Below are positions 22,371 through 32,751 of a stretch of 64,000 bases of DNA, in pieces. Each line of letters opens with the position of its first letter. Position 1 is the stretch's first letter. The notes under the pieces were generated by a model. It made no database searches. It saw only the letters and a list, made by a program, of their open reading frames with translations, and had not been told where the DNA came from. Source of the stretch: Myotis daubentonii (taxonomy: Eukaryota > Chordata > Mammalia > Chiroptera > Vespertilionidae). The position numbers were made by a program, and so were the translations under genes. The stretch is from NCBI RefSeq assembly GCF_963259705.1, contig NC_081840.1:6443062-6507061 (forward strand), in the 5' to 3' direction.

Positions 22371-22437
22371 GAGAGACGGTGGACCGTAGAGCATGCGTGC
22401 CATTTGTGACGTATGTGCTATGGTCCACTCATTCTCG
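22371..22437 (+). ncRNA. Strong candidate miRNA hairpin between mir-380 and mir-1197
   Basis: The 5' arm GTGGACCGTAGAGCATGCG pairs with the 3' arm CGTATGTGCTATGGTCCAC over 19 positions with one mismatch (A against G) and a few G:U pairs, around TGCCATTTGTGA. Both arms look like miR-379-family products: 5p near GGTGGACCGTAGAGC, 3p near TATGTGCTATGGTCC. It lies in the 460-bp gap where human has no annotated miRNA that I know. Well preserved compared with the degenerate units, which suggests function or recent birth. Confidence 0.6.
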
Positions 22438-22734
22438 GCATCAGTCAGCCTTCAGGGACTTCCCAGAGGCCATGCCAACGTGACCGCAGGACCTGTGTGG
22501 CAGGCACCGTCCAGCATCCATCACAGCCGACTGGCAGGAGACCATGTGCTTGTTTTCATGACCTTGGCTGTTGGGTCTCCCACCGACACTTAACACCCAG
22601 TCTGAAGGTGGTCGTGGCATTGGATGTGGGTTTGTGGTCATTGTCACACTTGCTGATTGTGGATCATTTATGGTGCCCATTGCAAGGGCTTCCTGGAGGA
22701 GGTGATGCCAAATTAAGGGGAGAGGGTCAGTGTC

Positions 22735-22831
22735 ACATCCTGGTATTCGAAGATGCGGTTGACCATGGTGTGTACGCTTTATTTATGACGTAGGACACAT
22801 GGTCTACTTCTTCTCAATATCACCTCTCGCC
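22735..22831 (+). ncRNA. MIR1197: mir-1197 precursor
   Basis: Starts around CTGGTATTCGAAGATGCGG; the 3p mature region TAGGACACATGGTCTACTT is identical to human. The unit ends TTCTCAATATCACCTCTCGCC. The upstream spacer has GGGCTTCCTGGAGGAGGTG. Function of this member is poorly known. Confidence 0.95.
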
Positions 22832-22902
22832 TCAGAAGACTTCCCGGAGGTGCTGTCAGCTTTGAGGAGGAGCCACTGTCCTGGGCTCAGCACTGCCGCT
22901 GC

Positions 22903-22988
22903 TTGGTACTTGGAGAGAGGTGGTCCGTGGCGCGTTCGCTTTATTTATGGCGCACATTACACGGTCGACCTCTTTGCAGTATCTAACA
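22903..22988 (+). ncRNA. MIR323A: mir-323a precursor
   Basis: Hairpin TTGGTACTTGGAGAGAGG to TTTGCAGTATCTAAC. The 5p arm AGGTGGTCCGTGGCGCG and the 3p arm CACATTACACGGTCGACC match human exactly. The loop TTTATTTATGG is typical of the family. A more decayed relative of its 3' arm occurs at 54.18 kb and a foldable relative at 55.9 kb. Confidence 0.97.
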
Positions 22989-23193
22989 CCGCCTCGCAAG
23001 CTTTCCTGGAGCTAACATCAACTGTGGGGCGGGGGCCCTCTCTCTGCTCTGCTCTCCTCTCCTCTCGGCTCGGCGGGGTCTGTGATGTCTGTCCTCTGCG
23101 GTGGTAGCTCACCTGTGGCGGCCTTCTGCTCAGCACACCTCTGCTCTGCTTGGTGGCTTCGAGGGCGGGAGAAGGAGAGCGGCATCCACACGT

Positions 23194-23280
23194 GCCTGGA
23201 TACATGAGATGGTTGACCAGAGAGCACACGCTTTATTTGTGTCGTTTGTGACCTGGTCCACTAACCCTCAGTATCTAATT
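23194..23280 (+). ncRNA. MIR758: mir-758 precursor
   Basis: GCCTGGATACATGAGATGG start; 5p GATGGTTGACCAGAGAGC and 3p TTTGTGACCTGGTCCAC as in human. One loop change (GTGTCG for GTGCCG). Ends CCCTCAGTATCTAATT. In human, miR-758 is reported to target ABCA1. Intact. Confidence 0.97.
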
Positions 23281-23507
23281 TCCCCTGGGAGAGCTTCCAG
23301 AAGTGCCGACGACTCCGGGGAACGCGGCGACGCACCAGCGCCAGCCCGGCTTTACTGGACTCGGAAGAAAGAGCACCTGTAAGGTGTGCGCCGCGGCCAA
23401 CTCGGACTTGTTCTCAGTAGGATCCCTGTCCTTGGAGGGCTCCCTGGAGGGGAGGCCGTCCACACTCGGGAAGGGGCATGCTGTCGGCACCACCCCAAAG
23501 TCCTCCC

Positions 23508-23580
23508 GTGGTCAGCGGACCAGAGTATGAGCACTTTACTCACGACGTAGGTCACTGGGCCCCCCACACCTCAGTATCCA
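23508..23580 (+). pseudogene. Degenerate array unit
   Basis: GGACCAGAGTATGAGCAC, then TTTACTCACGACGTAGG, TCACTGGGCC and CCTCAGTATCCAG keep the unit layout, but GGGCCCCCCACACC on the 3' side does not pair with the 5' arm. No miRNA expected. Confidence 0.5.
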
Positions 23581-23915
23581 GGGGGTCCTTGGGAGGAGGA
23601 CCTTTGGAGGAGCCAGCCTCAGCTTAGGGCATCTAAGAAAGGTTCCCCCGGGGCGGGGGGGGGCGGGTTTAACCAGAAATGTGATCGCTCTAGTGACCAA
23701 CATCTTCCTAACATCACCACCCTCTGGCCGTGAGGCCAACTTCAGGAGGTTCGGATGCCGTTGGGGTCTGCCCCACCGAGGTGCTTGGACAGGTGGTTGA
23801 TGGACAGCATGCATTCAACCAATAGTTTACGGCAGCAAATTGACAAATGCGCAGCATCCTGGCCCGATCAACAGGCTGTCCAGGACTGAGCGCCATGTCT
23901 GGTGTTCTCATCAGT

Positions 23916-24002
23916 GGTACCTGGAGAGAGGTTTCCGGGTTTCTGTTTCTTTAATGAGGATGAAACACCACCTGGTTAACCTCTTTTCCAGTATCAGATT
24001 CC
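23916..24002 (+). ncRNA. MIR329: mir-329 precursor with altered seed
   Basis: Recognised by GGTACCTGGAGAGAGG, GGGTTTCTGTTTCTTTAATG and GGTTAACCTCTTTTCC. The 3p guide should begin AACACACCTGG; here it reads AACACCACCTGG, a 1-nt insertion inside the seed. The 5p arm has lost one T (GAGGTTTCCGGG), so pairing partly compensates. If Dicer cuts at the usual site the seed changes from ACACACC to ACACCAC. In rodents miR-329 acts in neurons in activity-dependent dendritic growth. Functional state uncertain. Confidence 0.9.
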
Positions 24003-24189
24003 AGCTTCAGCGAACGTGTTACTGTCAGTTCCCATCCAGTCGACTCTAATCAGTGGCTGACCTCAAAGCCTATGCCTGTGTCTGTGACTGATGTCACCTG
24101 TTCTACTAACAACGGTGGCCAGTCATAGTAACAGGACTTCCAGGACTGAACGTCAAGCCCGGGGAAGAATTCCTGCCCACGTTAATTGG

Positions 24190-24254
24190 TAGCATCTAGA
24201 GACATGTTTTCGAGGAGGGAACACACCTGGGTAGCCTCTTTTCTAGTATCAGGT
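24190..24254 (+). pseudogene. Broken second mir-329 copy
   Basis: The 3' arm is well kept (AACACACCTGGGTAGCC followed by TCTTTTCTAGTATCAGG) and carries the canonical seed that the first copy has lost. The 5' arm and loop are collapsed to GACATGTTTTCGAGGAGG, so there is no partner strand and no hairpin. Human has two intact mir-329 copies in this place, so this one probably decayed after the duplication. Confidence 0.75.
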
Positions 24255-24310
24255 CCCCCCTTGGAGACCCCCTGGTCCAGATCCCAGCGTCAGGGAGGGG
24301 GCGCCTTGCA

Positions 24311-24390
24311 TATGAATAAGTGGTTGGCCACCAAGCCTGTCCCCTATTTCTGAGTTTTACCGCCTTTTCCACTAACTGTCAATATATGAT
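24311..24390 (+). pseudogene. Degenerate array unit
   Basis: AGTGGTTGGCCACCAAGCC, a CCCTATTTCTGAG loop and TCCACTAACTGTCAATAT are mir-379-type landmarks. The arms no longer pair well. Another similar remnant precedes it at about 24050-24115. Confidence 0.45.
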
Positions 24391-25010
24391 TCATTTTTAG
24401 GACGACTTCCCAGGGCGGCACCTGCCGGGAGGACCACGATAGTCACGCGATAGCTCCGTGCCCCAGAATGCGCAGGTAGGTTCACTGGGGTTAATTTATC
24501 TCGCTTCCGATCAGTCATCCACAGCCAGCCTAGCTCTATGCCTGGCCGCACTCTAGAGTGACGGCTGGTCTTTGCCTTCAGTGGGTGTGGAGTTAACCCA
24601 GCCCATGTTGGAGGAATGCCCTTTGCATGGAGCATGTGCCCAGGACAGACAGTGTAGGTAGCCTGCACCACGGCCCCTCGGCCTCCAGTCTATACTGAAA
24701 GAGCATTCTGGACATCTTTGGGGAAGAAATGATGGTTCTGAGATCAAGATAAGACCATAGGTATCCTTAGGATTGGACTGGGTGGGACCTGTTTATTTCT
24801 AACAAGAATTCTAGAGTTGATTTATGTTAAATCCGGAGGCAGCCTTGTTGTTATGCGAATGTAGGGGGAAGGCTTTGTCCTCAACCCTGATCCAGGAGAA
24901 GTGAGCAGACAGGCCGTGGCTTACCAGGACACCCTGGCCCGCTGACCACTGTGTCCAGCCCACCCTTAGGAGGTGATGCTGACGTCAGGGCAGAGGCTGT
25001 GTTTCTGTAG

Positions 25011-25092
25011 GTGGTCCTCCAGGAACGCTTTCCTTTGGTGTATTTGTTTCTTTCATGATGAACCATCCTGCCGGCCGCTCTTCACTCAAAAC
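25011..25092 (+). pseudogene. Degenerate array unit
   Basis: CCTTTGGTGTATTTGTTTC and TTTCATGATGAACCATCC recall the loop side of mir-494/mir-377-type hairpins, but the 3' arm CCTGCCGGCCGCTC is foreign. Followed near 25218 by the spacer motif GAGGACTTCCTGGAGG. Confidence 0.4.
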
Positions 25093-25918
25093 CCAGCTTG
25101 GAAGACTTCCCGGACAGGACGGAAGTTGTCACCCCAGCCCAGGTGAGTGAGCCGAGCTGTGTTCTTCCCTCGCTCTGCATGTCGTGTCTGACACTAACAC
25201 TCCTGCCAATCCTTCACAGGAGGACTTCCTGGAGGCGACGCCAACCTTCAGGGAAGGAAGTACTTCCTGGCCACTCCAAAGGCAAGGCTTGGAGGTAGGT
25301 TGTTGGCCCTGCATTTTGTTCAATGGCCCAACTCTGGGTCCTGGGCTCTTTCGTGGTATTTGGGGAAGGGGCATCGGGCTCGCAAGAAGGGCCAGGTCTT
25401 TCCATTTCCTCCCCCGTTTGTCTGATAAGAGCCCTCCAGATGCGGTGGCAGCAATGATCGGCACAACCGATCTCCATACCAGCTGATACCCAACCATCAT
25501 TCCTGCCACCTGAAAAGAACCTGGCGGGAAAGAAGAGAGGGGAGGACCTGTGACTGCGGTGGGCACGCCATTGTCTGCTGGACCCCCGGCAGCTGGCCGC
25601 TGAGCTCACAGAGACCAGGCGCTCGGTGGGTAAGTGGGGTGCAGGAAGTTGTAGTGGGTACTCCCTTTACTTAGGACCCTCCTGATACCTGACTCTGATT
25701 TTAGAATCACAGCTCTCCTGGAAGACTGCCTGGACCCACAGCCAAGTCCACGCGGGGCCTGGGTGCCGGCCTGCAGCAGACCACGTCGCCTGCCTCCTGC
25801 CCACAAAGTGCGGGTTCATTCGTGAGTGCTCGCCTGATGCATGGACCTTGGTGTGCAAACCCTTGCTGGGGGCACTTCCCAAGGGGGGCAAGGGCTCCAC
25901 CATCAGGAGAGCTCCCGG

Positions 25919-25985
25919 GAGAGGTTGTATGCAAAGTATTCTCTTCCTGGCAGAGAATATTTCGTGGGCGATCTCTTTTCAGTAT
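25919..25985 (+). ncRNA. Strong candidate miRNA hairpin with short loop
   Basis: The 5' arm GAGAGGTTGTATGCAAAG then TATTCTC, and the 3' arm GAGAATA then TTTCGTGGGCGATCTCTT, pair over about 24 positions with two mismatches and several G:U pairs. The loop is only TTCCTGGCA. The unit end CTTTTCAGTATCC is kept. Compared with mir-494, whose 5' arm also begins GAGAGGTTG, the loop is shortened. Not in the human list. Lies between mir-329 and mir-494. Confidence 0.55.
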
Positions 25986-26148
25986 CCTAAAGGGTTTGTT
26001 GACTGACCTCCAGAAAGACTCTTGAGTCTGCCTGGTGCAATGTAGACTCGGGAGACCTTGGAGGTGACCCCAGCATGCGGGAAGATTCTGTGGTTTTCTT
26101 TTTGTTGTGTTTTTGTTTGCTTGTTTGTTTTGATCAGTGCTAATCCTC

Positions 26149-26232
26149 GATACTCGAAGGAGAGGTTGTCCGTGTTGTGTTCTCTTGATTGATGATGAAA
26201 CATACACGGGAAACCTCTTTTTTAGTATCAGA
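26149..26232 (+). ncRNA. MIR494: mir-494 precursor
   Basis: GATACTCGAAGGAGAGG to TTTTTTAGTATCAGATCC. The 3p guide TGAAACATACACGGGAAACC matches human. The loop side differs (TGTTGTGTTCTCTTGATTG). In mouse miR-494 is reported to act in muscle and under stress. Good stem, no damage in the guide. Confidence 0.96.
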
Positions 26233-26547
26233 TCCCACCCTGGAGGCACTTCCTGTTCCCGGTGCGGCCTTCAGGGAGGGGTCGCTACCAGCTCTGGGGA
26301 CTCACGGGCTGGGGCGGGGCTGGGGCGTGGCCCTCAGGGTCCAGGCCTCCCAGGGCCAGCTCCTCGGAAGGGAAGCCAACTTTGGGGAGGGCCCACATTG
26401 CTGTGATGCGGGGGGCTCCTCACTGTGGTGTCCTCTGGGTGACAACGCATGGCGGGCGGTGGGTCTTCAGTGTGAAGTCCCGCCGGGCGACTTCCGGACA
26501 CACCAGCAGCGTCGCTGAGCGGACAGTAGTGCCACCCACTCTCCAGG

Positions 26548-26624
26548 GTAGCTGAGGGGATGGTAGACCGGTGACGTGCACTTTATTTACGATGTAGGTC
26601 ACCGGTTTGACTATCCGTCGGTAC
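26548..26624 (+). ncRNA. MIR1193: mir-1193 precursor
   Basis: GTAGCTGAGGGGATGG start; mature GGGATGGTAGACCGGTGACG as in human. The 3' arm TAGGTCACCGGTTTGACTATC pairs well. One human-to-here change (CACCCG to CACCGG) improves complementarity. Ends GTCGGTACCC. Confidence 0.95.
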
Positions 26625-27010
26625 CCAATTCAGCTGTGGGTTGACAGCGGTTCACGTGTCAGCTGCGGAGAAGACGTGCGAGGATTGGGGACCAGTGGGA
26701 ACCTCCAGTGTCTAAAGGGGCTGCCATAGGGGGCTCCTACTCCAACCTTGTTAGAGTGAATATAAGCAATTGCCCATGGACAATCTCTCTTTCGTTGTCA
26801 AATCCTGCCCAGGACTCTCAGCCTGGCCCCAGAAAAAGTCAGGGAAGGGGCGCCCCACAGCACCTGCTGAGTGCAGGCTGCATGCCACCTGGCTCAGTCT
26901 GTCTTAGGAGGGCGTGTGTGTGCACCTGTGGGTGTGCGTGTGGGGGCACACTCATGTACAATCGTGCTACTGTAGGGTGCGTCTGTGGCTGTGATGTCAG
27001 TTCTAGTCTG

Positions 27011-27089
27011 TGGTGCCTGAACCGAGGCTGCGTGACGAGCGTACCGTGTACATGATGAAGGGTACGCGGCCCATCTCTTTCAGGAGTCA
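27011..27089 (+). pseudogene. Degenerate array unit
   Basis: TGGTGCCTGAACCGAGGC at the start and CCCATCTCTTTCAGGAGTCA at the end. An inner GCGTACC pairs with GGTACGC around GTGTACATGATGAAG, but the outer stem is poor. Could be a weak hairpin; not supported as a gene. Confidence 0.4.
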
Positions 27090-27798
27090 GCGCCACCCTG
27101 GAGATTTCCGGGATGTGAACTGGGCCGTCGGTGTTTCCAGCTCCACTGGCACCACCGTCAGTGAAGGTAAGAGTGTGATGTAGCCCGGAGAGCACGTGTT
27201 CCATTTAGCACACGTGTCTCCTACCCGCTAACCCCAGATCACCTTCCCAGGCCTCCTCTGAGAGGAGGTGGGGCTGGACCTCTGTCACTTCCTCCTGGGC
27301 TGGTGGTGTTCTCACAGTGACACCGGGGCACAAGCCAGTACATGGAAACCCAGAGCACATTCTGCTCATGGATTGTTGGCCCAAACAAGTGTCACGTCCA
27401 AGTCCAAAGGCCAGGGGAGAGAGGTGGACTCCACCCACAAAGAGGCGATGGCCAGGGTGTGGATGTGGGGCTGGTGAGGACATGGAGCCATGGGTCAGTT
27501 GTCCACATGGGTCACTGAGAACTTGGGGTTCATCGTCATTCACCCCCAGTTTCCTGTTGAGTTGAGGCTGGCTGCCTGTGGTGACCCGTCCGTGTCCAGG
27601 GTTCACTCCATGGCATTTGCGGCTGCCTTGTCCATGAGTCACCTGCTGTGTGTTGGACAGTCATTGCACGCGTCTCTGTTCCCACCCCACGAAGGCTTGT
27701 CCCCCATACATGCCTGGCCCTGTTTGCTCTCAGCCAGTCCGGGGGAAGCTGCCCGACCTCCAGGAAGCAGTGTCTCGCCACGGCTCTGACCCGCGCGG

Positions 27799-27876
27799 TA
27801 CTTAAGGAGAAGTTGCCCGTGTCTTTTTCGCTGTATTTGTGACGAAACATTCGCGGTGCACTTCTTTTTCAGTATC
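27799..27876 (+). ncRNA. MIR543: mir-543 precursor
   Basis: TACTTAAGGAGAAGTTGCCC to CTTTTTCAGTATC. The 3p guide AAACATTCGCGGTGCACTTC is identical to human. The 5' flank has AAGGAG for AATGAG, which pairs at least as well. Sister of mir-495, sharing the GGTGCACTTCTT end. Confidence 0.96.
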
Positions 27877-28049
27877 CCTTGCTGCCTTGAAGACGTCATC
27901 GTTTGGGCGCCAAAGTCAGGGAGGGCATGTTGGCACTTGTGGGTTCTGGTCAAGATGGTCGCCCATGGCATCTTTTCTCCCTTCCTCAGTTTCCCTTGAT
28001 GTTTCTCCTGAAAGCTGCCCTCTTCCTGCTACATGGTTTGGGTTGGAAT

Positions 28050-28078
<29 letters not shown>
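28050..28078. repeat. (CA)n microsatellite
   Basis: Fourteen CA units without interruption. From 28.1 to 28.6 kb I see no gene, only diverged sequence. Confidence 0.9.
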
Positions 28079-28080
<2 letters not shown>

Positions 28081-28627
28081 GGGTGCTCAGCGTTAAGTGA
28101 GTTACTTATCCCTCCATGTTCATTAGTTCAAAGATGGGCCCATAGAGCCACTGAGCCAGGGGCTTCCACGGAGATGTTTGCTGAGGCTACCGGGAGAGGA
28201 AGTATTTCTCCCTGACCAATGAGAGCTGCCACCGCCTACCCCCTATGCTCCTGGTCACGTGGGCCTTGAGGCTGCACGAGTGAACTCTGCAGACCCAGAG
28301 GGGAATGCCTGCACCATAAAAGGCTTACTGGGGAGTCAGAGAGGAGTCAGGACCTGGGTGATGGCATTGGAACCCCTGGATCAAACCCTGCCTGAAGCTT
28401 GCCCTGCCTCTGCACTTTTCAGTTGAATAAGCCTATACATCCCTTTCTTGTTTAAGCCACTTTGCGTTGGGCTTTCTCTTACTCGGGGTATAAATAGGTG
28501 ACGCCACACACTGTGCGGCTGGAGAGCGTGCATGTTTTCAGTGATGGGCGTCCTTTAGCTCATCTATCCTTGGTATCCTCTCGAAGGTGGGTCCTTGGTG
28601 AAATTACTTTTTCTTGTGGATTTACTC

Positions 28628-28690
28628 TGTACTTCAAAAGGATTGTCCTGGTGTTTAATTTATGAGTTACACGTCATACATGATAAATAA
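28628..28690 (+). pseudogene. Half array unit (5' arm only)
   Basis: TGTACTTCAAAAGGATTGTCC and GGTGTTTAATTTATGAGTTAC match the 5' arm and loop of the family. The expected 3' arm is missing. Confidence 0.45.
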
Positions 28691-29371
28691 GCTTGTGTCC
28701 AGGTAGGGCCATTGGCGTGGGCCCCTCTCCAGGAGACCTGAAGGGCTCATCTGACCTCAGAGTGCCTGTCTCCCTGGGAGGACTCCCTGGCGGTGACGCG
28801 GCCCTGGGGGAAGACAGCGTCCTTGCTCCTGCTGCTCTTTGGCGCTCCATGATGGGTTTGCTGTATGTGTCACAGGTCATACTGGGCCGCTGGTGCTTGA
28901 GAACCAAACCGTGCCTGGAGGGAACCGGGAGTGCTGTGAAGGAGGGACGCGGGTGTCAGGACCATGCCAGGCACACGGCAGCTGGTCCACAGGGAGCCGG
29001 TGCTGGCCTGGTGGCTCCATTCGCCAAATTCCACATCCTCCGTTTCCTGCGTCTCAACAGGAACCTCACTGACTCACAGAGGAGACTTCATCTCAGGGTC
29101 CGGGACCGTCGGTTGCAGAGCACGTCAGCCCCTGTGACGAATTCTGCCCAAGAAGACTTCCGGGGACCCTGACGCAGAGGCAGGCTGGGATGGGTTGGCT
29201 TTATCCATGGTGAGGACTCCCCTTCCCTGGGCTCGAGTGGTGTCTGCCTCCTCAGGGGGCCCAGATGCCCCTCTGCTGTCCCAGCCCCATCGCCACCCCT
29301 AACCCTCTGTGTCCCCTCACCCAGGTGGGCCGCTGGAGGTGACCGGCACGGACGATGGCATCGCGCTCCCC

Positions 29372-29453
29372 TGGTACCTGAAAAGAAGTTGCCCATGTTC
29401 TTTTCGCGTATTATGTGACGAAACAAACATGGTGCACTTCTTTTCCGGGATCA
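29372..29453 (+). ncRNA. MIR495: mir-495 precursor
   Basis: TGGTACCTGAAAAGAAGTTG to CTTTTCCGGGATCA. The 3p guide AAACAAACATGGTGCACTTC matches human. Loop changes (CGCGTATTATG) and the terminal TTCCGGGATC for TTTCGGTATC do not touch the guide. In rodents miR-495 is neuronal and reported to target BDNF. Confidence 0.96.
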
Positions 29454-30190
29454 ACTCTCACCTTGCCCGACGGGACTCTGGGGAAGGGGCCTTGTTGTCG
29501 CTGCCCCTCTGGGTACGTACACGGAGGACTCGCCCCGTCCACTGTGTGTTGGAGGCTTCGGGGACACTCGGTGTTCGGCCGTCCTCGGTCCCACCGCAGG
29601 CCATGCCACCTCTAAGAACAGGCACAGCTAGCGAGACCCGGGTCACAGGCTGCTCCCCACTGCGAGAGAGGCCGAGAGGCACACTTCCAGGCTCTGTGGT
29701 GGAGCATCCCCAGCCTTCAAAGGGTGTTCAGAGGAGAGCAGCCAAAAACACCACGCAAACACCACATTAATGACAACAAAACCTGTGGCCGCGAGCCTGT
29801 CCTTCAGGTTCCTCCCGAGGCGGGCATGGTGGTGGCCAGGGGTGCATTTTAACGGACGTGTCGCCTGGCAGGCTATCACCTGCACATCCACAGTAGCTTT
29901 GACTAGGGACAGTGGCCCTGGCAGAGGCCGAGGTCCCTGTGGTTCTGGGAGAGGGGTTTCCCCGAGAGGTCATGTCACTGCGACCCATCCTCTCCAGCCC
30001 GACTCTTTCCAGGTTCCGGTCCCCCTGAGGGATGTGCTCCTCAGTGCCATCCATGGAGACGGGACATTGGCGTCAGTCCGGTCAGGACCAGCGCGTGGAT
30101 GTGACTGCGGAGCATGTGCCTCCGAGGTGCCCCCACGTCAGTGCATCCTCGGCCGTCTTCCTGGAGGTGGTGCCATGGGGCTCTAGTCTG

Positions 30191-30268
30191 TGGTACTTAG
30201 AGAGGGCTTTGTCCAGGTTTTTCTTGGGACGAATCATTCTTGCCCAACCTCTTTTCAGTGTCAAATCC
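30191..30268 (+). pseudogene. Degenerate array unit (miR-154-family type)
   Basis: TGGTACTTAGAGAGGGC, the loop GGGACGAATCATTC and CAACCTCTTTTCAGTGTC keep the complete unit text. The central stem (TTTGTCCAGG against TTCTTGCCC) is mismatched, so efficient processing is doubtful. A borderline case. Confidence 0.45.
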
Positions 30269-30935
30269 GACTTCGAGGAGAGGCTGTTGGAGCCGGGACT
30301 CAGTGGCATTAGCACTTGGGTAAGTGAGGGGTCGTCATCCAGAGAGTGTGCACGGATCCCTCAGGGTCGCTTGGCGACCTCTCCCCCTCCCCCTTAGAGA
30401 CCACCTGCCCAAATACATGTTTGGTCCCAGCATCTGTCTTCCCAGGAGGAGAAGTGATCCAAGATGTGGCAGACACACCAACCTGTCCTCCTCAGTCAGC
30501 GACACCTTCCAGATGGGGGTGCCCACTTCAGGGGAGGCACAGCCACGGGTCACCTCCCGGGAGCAGGTGTGGCCGCCTGACCCTCAGGAGGCCCTCCTGT
30601 TGGGGTTCTGATGGGAGTCACCAGTGCAGTTTGAAGGACAGTGCCCCCTGGTTCTCTGCCCCAGGACACCCGAAAGGTACAGTTCTCTTTCAGAACGGGC
30701 CTCGCCGCCCAGGTGGAGGGCTCCTGACTCCTGCTGCTCCCGCCCGGGGGACAGGGGTGGGCCGGTGGGGCACGGTTCTCCGCTTCCCCCGCTCATGTCA
30801 GAGGAGGCCCCGAGGGCGCGTCGCGTCTTCGATGGTGTTTCTTCTCTGTGCACTGACCCCCACCCCGATCCTTTGCAGGAGGACGCCCTGTGGCCGGGGG
30901 AGAAGCGGGGTCACAGAAGCTGGTCTGAGATGTTC

Positions 30936-31001
30936 GAAAGGAGGTTGTCCGTGATGTATTTGCTTTGATGATGGCAGATATTGCACGGTTGATCTCTTTT
31001 C
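30936..31001 (+). ncRNA. Candidate miRNA hairpin resembling mir-3958
   Basis: The 5' arm GAAAGGAGGTTGTCCGTG then ATGTATTTG pairs with the 3' arm CAGATATTGCACGGTTGATC then TCTTTTC: 27 positions, three mismatches, several G:U. The 3p AGATATTGCACGGTTGATC agrees with the miR-3958-3p I remember from the sheep Callipyge region. Human has no annotated miRNA here. Located between mir-495 and the miR-376 group. The fold is seen in the sequence; the name is from memory. Confidence 0.65.
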
Positions 31002-31079
31002 CTCATCAAATGCCTTCTGAAGGACACTGCTCGCCGGTCAGGAGCGGGTGGGCGTGGCCCCTCGGAGGGTGGGGAGCAG

Positions 31080-31152
31080 GTGGTGGTTGACCAGATGGCA
31101 CGTGTTTTCTTACAGCTTTTCTGCTGAGCGTGTAGTTCATGAATCATCCTGT
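31080..31152 (+). pseudogene. Degenerate array unit
   Basis: GTGGTTGACCAGATGGCACG is a clear miR-758/380-type 5' arm. The 3' side (GCGTGTAGTTCATGAATC) does not mirror it. Confidence 0.4.
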
Positions 31153-32751
31153 AACCCCGTTTCTCTTAAGGTAAATCTATACGTGTGAAAAATGAGGTTC
31201 TGCAACACCCATTTCAATTTTAAAAACCGTCAAAGAAATGTAAGCAAGTCCATGTTTGATGCAGTTTTCAGATTTCTGGGACACTCGGGACATAGACCCT
31301 GTGCAGCCCCTTGGCTTTCGAAGCTTCACTTCTGAAAGAAAAATCAAAAAGGACAAGTTAGAGAGGATCTCGAAGACTTTTTATGGCTATGCGGCGGGCC
31401 CGCCAGTGTGTTCGTACAGAACTGTTTTTAATGTAACTTTATTTCAATATCTTTTTCAAAGGCACGAAACCAGCTTGCTCGGGAAAGTTAGGACAATGCC
31501 CAGGACCCTCACAGAAGCGGACGAGAACGCCTTCGCATTCTCCGCAGGTGTCCCTCCCTCCGTCCCCCCGATCGTAGGTGCTACCCGGCTCCCGGGACCC
31601 CGGCTGGAGCTTCTCTTCCTGTGGGTCCCCGTGTGCTGTTTTCTTAAACTTGCGGGGGGGCTCCTCGAGTTTTGTGGGCAGGGGGTTTGTGTAACAAGTG
31701 GTCTCTAGGGAAGGCCACTCCAGGGGGAGGGGGAAGGGGAGGGGAAGAGGGAGGGGACAGTGACAGCGAGGTGAGCAAACACCATCCTCAGCTTGCCTGC
31801 CCCTCAGCCTCCGCAGGGAAACTCAAGGAGGGATGCCAGCTTCTTGGGAGAGACAACAGGTGGGTTGACACTGTTCCCCAGGACACCTGAAGGAGGGGCT
31901 TTGTGCCTAGTCACTGCGTCTAGCCCAGCTCTTGCCTGGCCACCTGCACTTCAGTGAAGAAGATAATCACCCAGCCAGGAGTTATTCCCTGACGGCACGC
32001 CCTCCTGATTCACGGCCCCGCTTGCAAGAGCCATTCCTGGGGACATGAATGACGGTGGCCGCAGAGGGACCCGTAGGGTACTTATACCTTCAAGCACTTG
32101 ATCCCCTAACCAGCATGTCTCCTTTCTTCTTGACAGGGCTTCATGGAGGTGGAGCAGCCTGGGGGGCGTGGCATTGCGCCCAACAGTGAGGACCACCTGG
32201 CCAGGGGCTTCTGCTCTATTTGTGATGAGTTGTGCTTGGGGGGCTTTGAGGGTAGAGCATTGCTTCCTTAGGGAGCGGTGGGTGCTGGGAGGAGCCCTGG
32301 TCCATTGACCCTCAGCGTCCATTTCTCCGTAGGAGGAATGCCCTGCCCCACCCTTGTGCCCAGATGTGCGTTTTAAGTCTGAGACATTGGGGGACCAAGT
32401 CCAACTTGAGAAAAGCAAAGGTCGGTGGCCTTTTGTGGACCATGAAGGTGTGGTCGTCCATAGAGCACATGCTTTGTGGATGGCCCATTCCTCTTCATTT
32501 TCTGTTTAGGAGGACTTCCTGGAGGTGACAGCAACCTTGCCAAACAAGGAGGAGATATCCGGTTCCCCCGGAGGAGCAGGGTGAGTGACTGGCAGGGCCA
32601 ACGTGGGTCCTGTGCTCTGACTGTGGGGGGTGAGCGCTGCCTCCTCAGCCGTCCATTCCTTCCTGGGACGTGGGGCGTGTCCTCCCCTGGGTTGTGCTGG
32701 CTCTCGATGAGCCTGTGCTCAGGTTGGTGCCCTCCAGCGCTGCTTCGTTGT

